Shown one piece after another: positions 9,387-16,562 of a stretch of 64,000 bases of DNA; the first letter of the stretch is position 1, and every line of letters begins with the position of its first letter. The position numbers and the translations under genes are program-made. The notes beneath the pieces were generated by a model that had not been told where the DNA came from, searched no databases, and saw only the letters and a list, made by a program, of their open reading frames with translations. This DNA is from Paenibacillus sp. UNC451MF (GTDB taxonomy: Bacteria; Bacillota; Bacilli; Paenibacillales; NBRC-103111): NCBI RefSeq assembly GCF_000686845.1, contig NZ_JMLS01000019.1, positions 62,001 through 126,000 of the forward strand, read 5' to 3'.

Positions 9387-10286
9387 TTACGACACGGTCA
9401 CATGGTCTAAGGCAAGCCGGGCTGCGCCGAGAATACCCGCCCGGTTCCCTAATTGTGCCGGTACGATGTGCATGTTCACCAATGTGCCGCTGACCGCATA
9501 CGATGCCAGCCGATCCCACCATAGCGGGTGAGTCTCCATAAGCCCACCACCAATAATGATCCGTTCCGGATCATATATGTTCTGTATAGAAATAAGCCCG
9601 GTTGCAAGCTCTTCGGCAAAACGGTCGATAAGCTCAATGGCCCGCGGATCGGCCGCCGCTACCTGCTTCATCAGATCGTAGCTGTTCCAATCGCTGTTAA
9701 CAGTTCGAGCGAGCCGGTTCAAGGCGGTGCCGGAAACATACTGCTCCAAGCAGCCTGCCTGCCCGCAATTGCAGGGCGTCCCCCGAGGATACAAAATGAG
9801 GTGGCCGACTTCACCGGCTCCGCCCCGCGGTCCGTTAATTAATTGTCCGTTGTGGACAAGTGCACCTCCAACCCCAGTCCCTAAGGTGACCAAGACATAA
9901 TGAGAGCTTCCTTGGGCAGCACCCAACCAGCCCTCTCCCCATGCGGCCGCATTCACGTCATTGTCTATGAACACAGGTAGTGAGCAGGCCTCCTCAATGA
10001 CTTCCCTCAGATTAGTCCCCATCCAACCCGGCAAGTTGTCTGTGGCATAAACCACTCGCCCCGCTGACGTATCGATGCGGCCGGCAGAGCCTATCCCTAT
10101 TGCACTAATCATCTCAGGACGAAGGACTCGGAGCTCTTCTATAAGCTTCTTCATGCAAGCAATAATCGCTTCCTTGCCTTCCTTTACTGGGGTGGGTACG
10201 CTGACCTCGCCGAACAATTGCCCTTTGCTGTCAGCAATACCTGCTTTTATGTTCGTACCGCCAATATCCATACCAATGACGTCCAC
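9387..10286 (-). CDS. ROK-family sugar kinase, probably N-acetylmannosamine kinase
   Basis: A 299-aa protein with the ROK layout. It has phosphate-binding MDIGGTNIKAG at residues 6-16, catalytic Asp110 in IDNDVNAA, the GTGVGGA adenosine loop and the zinc motif with His162 plus Cys172, Cys174 and Cys179 (CNCGQAGC). ROK kinases phosphorylate glucose, ManNAc, GlcNAc or allose at O6. Immediate coupling to nanE (15 nt apart) makes ManNAc the likely substrate, giving ManNAc-6-P for epimerisation. The start is a GTG at 10286 with GGGGGAG 9 nt upstream. Glucokinase activity cannot be excluded from sequence alone. Confidence 0.85.
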   Translation of the reverse strand: MDVIGMDIGGTNIKAGIADSKGQLFGEVSVPTPVKEGKEAIIACMKKLIEELRVLRPEMISAIGIGSAGRIDTSAGRVVYATDNLPGWMGTNLREVIEEACSLPVFIDNDVNAAAWGEGWLGAAQGSSHYVLVTLGTGVGGALVHNGQLINGPRGGAGEVGHLILYPRGTPCNCGQAGCLEQYVSGTALNRLARTVNSDWNSYDLMKQVAAADPRAIELIDRFAEELATGLISIQNIYDPERIIIGGGLMETHPLWWDRLASYAVSGTLVNMHIVPAQLGNRAGILGAARLALDHVTVS

Positions 10287-10301
10287 TTGGTTGGCTCCCC
10301 C

Positions 10302-10979
10302 TTATCTTGAGCTTTTGATTTCGTTAACGAAGCTCGCCGTAATGCATTGCGGCCGCGTAATGGCCCCGCCTACGACGACAAAGTCGGCTCCGGCGTCAAT
10401 GGCAGCTGCCGCTTCCTGCGGGCTGCCGATCCGCCCCTCCGCCGCGACTGGAACCGATACCCGCTGCTTAAGCTGCGTTATGAGCGGTAAATCCGGTCCA
10501 GGCTCCTGTCTGCTGTAAGGAGTGTAGCCTGACAACGTCGTCGAGATATAGTCCGCGCCTAGGCTTGCCGCATAGACTCCTTCCTCTAGTGTGGAGATAT
10601 CCGCCATAACAAGAATTCCTTGTGCGTGCAGCTCACGGATCGTCTCCTCCAATGTCCGACCGTCAGGTCTTGCCCGCCCTGTCCCATCCATCGCAACGAT
10701 ATCGGCTCCGGCGCGGTGCACTTCCACTGCATCTTCAACAGTTGGTGTAATGTAGACGTCATATCCCTGTACTAGCTTTTTGTTTAAACCGATGACAGGC
10801 AAATCAAGAGCCTGCTTAATCGCTCTAATATCTTGAGCTCCATTGGAGCGAATCCCGACAGCCCCGCCCATGTGTGCGGCTTTGGCCATCGCAACCATGT
10901 AGCTTGAACCATGCAGCGGCTCATCCTCCAACGCCTGGCATGAGACAACAAGTCCTTTCAAGGGGATTATAGATTTCAT
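10302..10979 (-). CDS. nanE: N-acetylmannosamine-6-phosphate 2-epimerase
   Basis: A 225-aa TIM-barrel protein of the NanE family, which converts ManNAc-6-P to GlcNAc-6-P. Typical blocks are LVVSCQA at the N-terminus, GAVGIRSNG, PVIGLNKK, ADIVAMDGTGRARPDG with the phosphate/substrate loop, VMADISTLEEG and the C-terminal VPVAAEGRI and GADFVVVGGAITRP. The start at 10979 follows AGGAG by 7 nt. An upstream TTG-type extension is unlikely. It is the first gene of a six-gene operon. No sialate lyase gene is present, so ManNAc itself or a polymer-derived form is the probable source. Confidence 0.92.
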   Translation of the reverse strand: MKSIIPLKGLVVSCQALEDEPLHGSSYMVAMAKAAHMGGAVGIRSNGAQDIRAIKQALDLPVIGLNKKLVQGYDVYITPTVEDAVEVHRAGADIVAMDGTGRARPDGRTLEETIRELHAQGILVMADISTLEEGVYAASLGADYISTTLSGYTPYSRQEPGPDLPLITQLKQRVSVPVAAEGRIGSPQEAAAAIDAGADFVVVGGAITRPQCITASFVNEIKSSR

Positions 10980-11039
10980 TTTGCGGCTCCTTACTTCGGG
11001 AAACAATTTCTCCTGTTATTTTTAATTTGGTGGTTATTT

Positions 11040-11077
11040 TCTCCATTAATTATATTATTAGTGGAGATATTATTCAA
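11040..11077 (-). promoter_or_regulatory. Promoter and operator of the nanE operon
   Basis: On the minus strand TTGAAT (11072-11077), a 17-bp spacer and a perfect TATAAT (11049-11054) form a strong promoter. The inverted repeat TCTCCA/TGGAGA with inner TTAAT/ATTAG-like arms spans 11040-11067 and covers the -10 box, so a repressor site is likely. No regulator gene is adjacent. Confidence 0.65.
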
Positions 11078-11142
11078 TAACTATTTTTACAATAATCCCC
11101 TCTAAGAACCACGCTTCTAACCGTAATCTTTGATTGAATGCG

Positions 11143-11170
11143 AAAAAGCCTGCCACAAAAGGGACAGGCC
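11143..11170 (-). terminator. Terminator of the yclNOPQ operon
   Basis: GCCTGTCCC/GTGGCAGGC hairpin followed on the minus strand by five U residues. It lies 36 nt past the stop of the binding-protein gene. Confidence 0.85.
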
Positions 11171-11205
11171 ACTTAGCAATTCTGTTTGAAATTTCAAATC
11201 TATTC

Positions 11206-12189
11206 TTATTTGTATCCTTTAGCTACTTCATTTACCATCGCAGCAACCGACTCCAAGCCGCCGCCGGAGAGGTACCAGTAGTTTTGATCAAGGTATACGA
11301 TGTGGTTGTTTTTGAATGCATTTGTCTTCTTAACAAGCTCGTTTTCTACCAACGCTTTTGCACCGGTTTTTGCCGCACCGTCTACAGCCGCGCCGCGGTC
11401 TACGACGAACAAATACTCCGGATTTTTCTCAGCGATAAATTCGAAGGAAATGCTTTGGCCATGAGTGGAAACCTCCAGGTTCTTCTCAACAGCAGGAATG
11501 CCTAGTACGTCATGGATAAGACCAAAACGGGAGCCTGGTCCGTAAGCGCTGATCGTTCCATCGTTAGCCAAAATGATCAACGCGTTCTTGTTGCTTGCTG
11601 CTACTTGCGTTTTCACATCTTTAATCGTTTGTTCAATCTTCGCAACTTCTGCGTCTACAACGGATTCTTTACCAAAGATTTGTCCGAACATTTTCATGTT
11701 CGTTTTGAAAGACTCCAAGAATTTCGAGTTGTCTACACCAACGTACAATGTAGGAGCCAGTTTGCTAAGCTCAGGATAAGCTGCTTGCTGTCTTCCGGAG
11801 ATCAGAATCAAATCCGGTTTGATGGAGCTGATTTTTTCATAATCCGGCTCTTGCAGTGTTCCGATGTTTTGGTATTTGCTGTCTTTGTATTTAGCCAAGT
11901 AAGGAGGCAGGTTCTTTTGGGCAACACCTGTCACTTCAATACCAAGCTTATCCAGAGTATCCAATGCGCCGTAGTCAAATGCGATAACTTTCTTAGGGTT
12001 TTTCTTCACTTTGGTTTCACCCAATTGATGCTTGAAGGTTAATTCTTCTGCGCCCGCTGGTGTTGCTGCCGGAGTTCCGCCCGACGCAGGAGCCGCTCCG
12101 TTGGAGGAATTCGAACCGCTAGTGCCGCAGGCTGCCATGAATACAGCCAAACAAAGGACGATGAACAACATGGGTAAACTTTTCTTCAT
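11206..12189 (-). CDS. yclQ: Siderophore-binding lipoprotein, YclQ-like (petrobactin type)
   Basis: A 327-aa lipoprotein (lipobox FMAAC, mature Cys near residue 20) with the periplasmic-binding-protein type III fold. The sequence follows Bacillus YclQ closely: a KHQLG start of the mature part, NPKKVIAFDYGALDTLDKLG, EPDYEKI, LILISGRQ, GPGSRFGLIHDVLG, STHGQS and the C-terminal WYLSGGGLESV. In Bacillus, YclQ binds petrobactin and catecholate precursors of ferric iron. The start ATG at 12189 follows AGAGGTGG. It is the last gene of the Fur-boxed operon nitroreductase-yclN-yclO-yclP-yclQ, the same gene order as in B. subtilis. Confidence 0.9.
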   Translation of the reverse strand: MKKSLPMLFIVLCLAVFMAACGTSGSNSSNGAAPASGGTPAATPAGAEELTFKHQLGETKVKKNPKKVIAFDYGALDTLDKLGIEVTGVAQKNLPPYLAKYKDSKYQNIGTLQEPDYEKISSIKPDLILISGRQQAAYPELSKLAPTLYVGVDNSKFLESFKTNMKMFGQIFGKESVVDAEVAKIEQTIKDVKTQVAASNKNALIILANDGTISAYGPGSRFGLIHDVLGIPAVEKNLEVSTHGQSISFEFIAEKNPEYLFVVDRGAAVDGAAKTGAKALVENELVKKTNAFKNNHIVYLDQNYWYLSGGGLESVAAMVNEVAKGYK

Positions 12190-12268
12190 ATGAACCACCT
12201 CTTTTATTTAATAAAAAACAAATTATTTATAACCGGCAGCCGGGGAACCCGTCGCCAAATAATTTCCA

Positions 12269-13027
12269 TCAACGAAAGTAAACGCAAATCTTGTTTCCTC
12301 TAATGTTCTCAATCTCGATGTCCATATCGTAGACCGCCTTCAGCACCGACGGCTCAATGATTTGATCCGTTGCGCCTTCCCTGATGACCTTGCCGTCCTT
12401 AAGAGCAACGATGTAGTCGGAATAACAGGAGGCGAAATTAATGTCGTGAATGACAATGATAACCGTCTTGCCCAGCTCGTCAACCAATCGGCGCAGCACC
12501 TTCATAATTTGAACGGAATGCCGCATATCGAGATTGTTCAACGGTTCGTCGAGCAGTACGTATTCGGTATTCTGGGCGATAACCATGGCGATATAAGCCC
12601 TTTGGTTTTGTCCTCCGCTCAGCTGATCCAAATATTTGTGCTGCATGTCTTCAAGCTCCATATAAGCGATAGCCTCATCGACATACTTCCAGTCTTCCTT
12701 GGTCAGCTTGCCTTGAGAGTACGGAAACCGCCCGAAGGAAACCAATTCACGAACCGTAAGCCGGACGTTAATCTGATTCGACTGCTTGAGAATCGAAATC
12801 TGCTTGGCGAGATCAGCACTTTTGCATTGGCTAATGTCCTTGCCCTCAATCAATATCTCCCCTGCATCCTTGGCAGTAAGTCGGCTGATCATAGATAAAA
12901 GCGTGCTCTTGCCTGCCCCGTTAGGCCCAATGAATGATGTGATCTTGCCCTTACTGATTTGGATCGATACGTTCTCAACGACATGCTTGTCGCCGTATCG
13001 CTTGGAAACTTGCCTTACTTCAATCAT
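12269..13027 (-). CDS. yclP: Siderophore ABC transporter ATPase, YclP-like
   Basis: A 252-aa ABC ATPase. It has Walker A GPNGAGKST near residue 38, signature LSGGQNQRAYIA near 140, Walker B YVLLDEP near 160 and the switch His in VIHDINFA. It powers ferric siderophore import with the two permeases just upstream. Its ATG overlaps the stop codon of the yclO-like gene (ATGA), showing translational coupling. FecE-type length and the operon position support the iron role. Confidence 0.93.
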   Translation of the reverse strand: MIEVRQVSKRYGDKHVVENVSIQISKGKITSFIGPNGAGKSTLLSMISRLTAKDAGEILIEGKDISQCKSADLAKQISILKQSNQINVRLTVRELVSFGRFPYSQGKLTKEDWKYVDEAIAYMELEDMQHKYLDQLSGGQNQRAYIAMVIAQNTEYVLLDEPLNNLDMRHSVQIMKVLRRLVDELGKTVIIVIHDINFASCYSDYIVALKDGKVIREGATDQIIEPSVLKAVYDMDIEIENIRGNKICVYFR

Positions 13028-13974
13028 TTGGATTTGCTCTCCCTTAGCAGAAGATATAGAAAGTACACGCCACCGATAAGGTTAATGATGACGCTTAACG
13101 TCGTGTTGAATGTAAACACTCTCTCCACAATGAGCTGACCGCCGACTAATGCCACTATGCTGATAAGGATGGAAGCCGGGATCAACAACGCATGCCGGTA
13201 TGTCTTCATAAACTGATACGTTACGTTGGCGACGAGAAGCCCGAGAAACGTAATAGGACCTACCAGTGCAGTCGCTACCGAAATGAGAGCGGCAATGACG
13301 ATCAGCAGCCTTTTGACGACGTAGTGATAATCAACGCCCAAGCTGATTGCCTGATCCTTACCAAGAGAGAGTACATCCATGTACTTCGCTAATCGGGAAT
13401 AGTAGACTGCAGCTAAGACGATAACCACACTGCATATAACCGTTAATTTCCCCTGCACCTTGTTGTAGCTCGCGAACATTTTGCCCTGCAGTACGAGAAA
13501 TTCGTTTGGATCAATCAGTACCTGCATGAAGGTCGTTAGACTGCCGAGCAGAGTGCCCAGAATAATTCCAATGAGCAGCAGGAAGTACAGGTGACTCCCT
13601 TCCCTCTTGAACATCATCTTGTACAGCAGGCCTGCAAACAGCATCATCACAGCCAACGTCATGGCAAAGTTCACATTATTATCGACAAGCAGCTTCGTTG
13701 TAGAGCCAAATAGGTACACTACAGCGGTTTGGGAAAGCATATACATCGAATCCAAGCCGATAATGTTGGGCGTTAAGATCCGGTTGTTCGTTATGGTTTG
13801 GAAAATGACGGTTGAAAAAGCTATACAGCCTCCGGTAAGTACCATGGCTGCGATTTTCCAGCCCCTTCTCGGCAGAACGTACCCCCAGTTATCACCGACA
13901 TCGATAAACAAAAAAATAGCAATCAGCAGTATTGCGAATATGGATAAAGAACCGAGCTTTGCCCTATAAGTCAT
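13024..13974 (-). CDS. yclO: Siderophore ABC transporter permease, YclO-like (FecCD family)
   Basis: A 316-aa FecCD-family permease with about nine to ten membrane segments. It includes the RGWKIAAMVLTGGCIAFS start segment, the NRILTPNIIGLDSMY block and the GPITFLGLLVANVTYQF coupling region that contacts the ATPase. It forms a heterodimeric channel with the neighbouring yclN-like protein. It overlaps yclN by 11 nt and yclP by 4 nt, which is typical of coupled membrane-complex genes. Confidence 0.92.
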   Translation of the reverse strand: MTYRAKLGSLSIFAILLIAIFLFIDVGDNWGYVLPRRGWKIAAMVLTGGCIAFSTVIFQTITNNRILTPNIIGLDSMYMLSQTAVVYLFGSTTKLLVDNNVNFAMTLAVMMLFAGLLYKMMFKREGSHLYFLLLIGIILGTLLGSLTTFMQVLIDPNEFLVLQGKMFASYNKVQGKLTVICSVVIVLAAVYYSRLAKYMDVLSLGKDQAISLGVDYHYVVKRLLIVIAALISVATALVGPITFLGLLVANVTYQFMKTYRHALLIPASILISIVALVGGQLIVERVFTFNTTLSVIINLIGGVYFLYLLLRESKSK

Positions 13975-14917
13975 ATGCCTTTCTCCTCAACAGTAAATAA
14001 AGAAAAATAGCGCTTCCCAACACCCCGACCATCAAGCCGATTGGAATTTCGAACGGGTAAATGATAACCCGCCCCAAAATATCGCAGAACATAACGAATA
14101 CGGCCCCCAGTATGGCGGTATGGGGTAGATTTTTCTTCAGATTATCGCCGTGATACAGCGTCACGATATTGGGAATGATCAGTCCCAGGAAAGGGATAGT
14201 CCCAACCGTAAGCATTACGACGGAGGATACGAGAGCAACAATAACCAGACCCAGATTGACTACGCGTTTATAATTCAGCCCCAAATTGATAGAGAATTCT
14301 TCTCCCATTCCTGCAATCGTAAATTTGTTGGCGTACAGATAAGCGATAATAACAACCGGGATGCTGATATACAGCAGCTCGTAGCGGCCTTTCATCGTCA
14401 GAGCGAAATTTCCTTGCAGCCAAGAAGAAATATTTTGAATGAGATCATACTTGTACGCAAAAAAGGTAGAAAAGGACGTAATAATATTCCCGAACATCAA
14501 ACCGACCAACGGGATGAAAATAGCGTCTTTGTATTTCACCTTATCGAGTATTTTCATAAATACGAACGTTCCAAGCAGTGCGAATACGAAAGCTACGAGC
14601 ATTTTCTGCATCGGCGTCGCAGAGGTGAACAGCAGCAAGGAAACGAGTATCCCGAGCCTTGCTGAATCATCCGTTCCACCAGTCGTTGGCGATACAAATT
14701 TGTTACGGCTAAGCTGCTGCATGATCAAGCCAACGACGCCCATGCTGACCCCAGCGATAATAATGCTGATCAAACGGGGAAAGCGGCTGATGAACAGTAC
14801 TTGCAGCTGGTCATCGTTCAGATTGAACAGATCCCAAGGCTTAATATCTTTGACTCCAATGAAGACTGAAGCTATAGATAAAACAATAAGCAGAATGACC
14901 AAATATCTAAGTTTCAT
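13964..14917 (-). CDS. yclN: Siderophore ABC transporter permease, YclN-like (FecCD family)
   Basis: A 317-aa FecCD permease. The N-terminal segment is followed by SRFPRLISIIIAGVSMGVVG and the NKFVSPTTGGTDDSARLG block, a hallmark of the YclN/FatD subgroup. The GTIPFLGLIIPNIV coupling motif is near residue 240. It partners the yclO-like permease. It starts 13 nt after the stop of the nitroreductase gene, so it is in the Fur-boxed operon. Confidence 0.92.
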   Translation of the reverse strand: MKLRYLVILLIVLSIASVFIGVKDIKPWDLFNLNDDQLQVLFISRFPRLISIIIAGVSMGVVGLIMQQLSRNKFVSPTTGGTDDSARLGILVSLLLFTSATPMQKMLVAFVFALLGTFVFMKILDKVKYKDAIFIPLVGLMFGNIITSFSTFFAYKYDLIQNISSWLQGNFALTMKGRYELLYISIPVVIIAYLYANKFTIAGMGEEFSINLGLNYKRVVNLGLVIVALVSSVVMLTVGTIPFLGLIIPNIVTLYHGDNLKKNLPHTAILGAVFVMFCDILGRVIIYPFEIPIGLMVGVLGSAIFLYLLLRRKAYDL

Positions 14918-14930
14918 ACGAATGTCTCAC

Positions 14931-15497
14931 CTATGCCCGGTCAATAATGGTCAGAAGCTCTGCTGCCGGTATTCTCGATTGGGCAGTCGGCACTTTAGCC
15001 GGGTATCCAAGATGAAGGCTTCCGATAAGCTTCTCGCCGGGCTTTACTCCAAGCGCTTCCCGGAATTCAGGAGAGTGCAGCAGCGGATAAGTTTCCCAAA
15101 CAAGTCCTAGCCCCTGCTCCCACGCGAGTAGGCTAAAATTGTGAATGATACAACTGGTCGATGCGTAATCCTCTTCCCATACGACCGGATGCGTGTTCTC
15201 AGTCATCACCACGGCTACAAACATCGGTACCGACATGAAGCGGTTATAAAATTTTTGTCCGAGCTCTTGGCTTTTCTCAGGATCCTTCTCCCTCTTCTCA
15301 GCCCCGGTGCGAGCGATATTAGCGAGTCTTTCACGACCTTCGCCTTGTACGATAACGAAGCGCCACGGCTGCGTCATTTTGTGATTAGGAACCCACACCG
15401 CTGTATCCAGCAGCTCCTTCACTAAATCAATAGAGACAGGACGATCTTCGAATTGATGAACGGAACGCCGATCTCGAATCAATTGAGCCAATTCCAT
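14931..15497 (-). CDS. Nitroreductase-family flavoprotein, first gene of the Fur-boxed operon
   Basis: A 188-aa FMN-dependent nitroreductase-fold protein. RDRRSVHQFEDRPV at the N-terminus is the FMN phosphate site. VPNHKMTQPWRFVIVQG follows, with DYASTSCIIHNFSLLAWEQGLG in the middle. The family reduces nitro compounds, quinones or flavins with NAD(P)H. Its position directly behind a Fur box and in front of a siderophore importer suggests it supplies electrons to release iron from the imported siderophore (inference). The start at 15497 follows GGGAGG by 8 nt. An upstream in-frame ATG lies before the ribosome binding site and is rejected. Confidence 0.85.
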   Translation of the reverse strand: MELAQLIRDRRSVHQFEDRPVSIDLVKELLDTAVWVPNHKMTQPWRFVIVQGEGRERLANIARTGAEKREKDPEKSQELGQKFYNRFMSVPMFVAVVMTENTHPVVWEEDYASTSCIIHNFSLLAWEQGLGLVWETYPLLHSPEFREALGVKPGEKLIGSLHLGYPAKVPTAQSRIPAAELLTIIDRA

Positions 15498-15550
15498 AAA
15501 TGTAACCTCCCTATTTAAGTTCCTTCTATATAAATCCAATTTAGCGAAAT

Positions 15551-15565
15551 TGATAATCATTATCA
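15551..15565. promoter_or_regulatory. Fur box
   Basis: TGATAATCATTATCA is a perfect 7-1-7 inverted repeat identical to the Bacillus Fur core consensus. It lies 54 nt upstream of the nitroreductase start and should repress the whole iron operon when iron is plentiful. Confidence 0.88.
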
Positions 15566-15704
15566 CTCAGATACATTTTACATGAATTACTTGCCACTGG
15601 AATGGACTTTTCGTTTTTCGGGTTGGACTTTTCGTTTGCGTTCATAAAATATCCAGTTGAGCGCTGTTCAATTAACGTTGCATTTTGAAGTAGCTGGAAT
15701 AGAG

Positions 15705-15735
15705 CATAAAAAAGAGAGCCCTCCCGGCTCCCTTG
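15705..15735 (-). terminator. Terminator after the glycerophosphodiesterase gene
   Basis: On the minus strand GAGCC/GGCTC stem with GGGAG loop region followed by a U-rich tract ending in six U. It lies about 50 nt past the stop at 15783. Confidence 0.75.
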
Positions 15736-15782
15736 TCTTACTCCCTTTCGGAGTACACATTAAATTGTTATTCCGCTACAGC

Positions 15783-16514
15783 TTATGGAAGTAGACTACG
15801 CCTTCTTAGCTCGGACAATATAGCGACTTCCTTTGTAGTAATAGCATCGACTCCGGATTGTATACACCTTCGCATCCTGTCAGGGTCGTTCACGGTATAA
15901 ACCCAAACCGCGAGCCCCCTCTTGTGGGCTGCCTCTACCAGCTCGGGCCTGCATGTCTCATGATGCATGTTCAGTCCGTAGTAATGCCCTTCTTCGCCAT
16001 CTCTGCACACCTTATCGATATACAATGCATAGTTCGATTTCTCTTCCTCTGTGAGTTTTGTGGGAGTGTTGAGAACGACCTTTATGTCCTTATGACGGCT
16101 GGTTATATTCTCGCTGCATCCTGTTATAAACACCTGCTCTACACAATGACGTCTTTGTATCAGCTCAACAACCGGCTCAATGGCAGCAGACGTTTTAATA
16201 TCCAGATTCAGCTTGATCGAATGTTCCTTGGCAATATCCAGGATGTCCGTTAGCTTTACGATCTCGAGCCGCTCATACAAAGGACTGATTCGGGAGCGGA
16301 CAGACTGTTGGTTCAGCTGCTCGTAGGTATACTCATGAAGATAGGAGGAATCGTCATGCAATAAAACAAGAGTGCCTTCCCGTGTTATTCTTATATCCAC
16401 TTCGACGATATCCGCTCCAAGCCGAATGCCTTCCCTGAATGATTCCACGGTGTTATATGGCGTGTTGTCGCAGCCGGTATGCGCACCGATCCTTGGAAAT
16501 GGTCGTTGGGTCAT
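15783..16514 (-). CDS. Glycerophosphodiester phosphodiesterase-family protein with degenerate active-site motif
   Basis: A 243-aa GDPD-family TIM barrel without signal peptide. The family hydrolyses glycerophosphodiesters to sn-glycerol-3-phosphate and an alcohol. Recognisable blocks are the N-terminal AHTG with NTVESF, GADIVEVDIRITREGTLVLLHDD, LNLDIK and the C-terminal GLAVWVYTVND followed by GVDAITT. The usual HRG is HTG and the usual PENT is PYNT, so an Arg and a metal-binding Glu of the canonical site are missing. The second His (LLHDD) is present. Activity may be altered or use other ligands. The ATG has GGAGGGG upstream. It is 48 nt behind the binding lipoprotein gene, in one operon. 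Confidence 0.8.
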   Translation of the reverse strand: MTQRPFPRIGAHTGCDNTPYNTVESFREGIRLGADIVEVDIRITREGTLVLLHDDSSYLHEYTYEQLNQQSVRSRISPLYERLEIVKLTDILDIAKEHSIKLNLDIKTSAAIEPVVELIQRRHCVEQVFITGCSENITSRHKDIKVVLNTPTKLTEEEKSNYALYIDKVCRDGEEGHYYGLNMHHETCRPELVEAAHKRGLAVWVYTVNDPDRMRRCIQSGVDAITTKEVAILSELRRRSLLP

Positions 16515-16562
16515 CCTAGTCCCCTCCGTTCGTTAAGATGGTTATCTTCATGCTCTGCGAGC

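Noticed and set aside
15600-15640. Direct repeat TGGACTTTTCGTTT in two copies near the Fur box
   Set aside because: Only two short copies, no symmetry and no clear position relative to a promoter; function cannot be supported.
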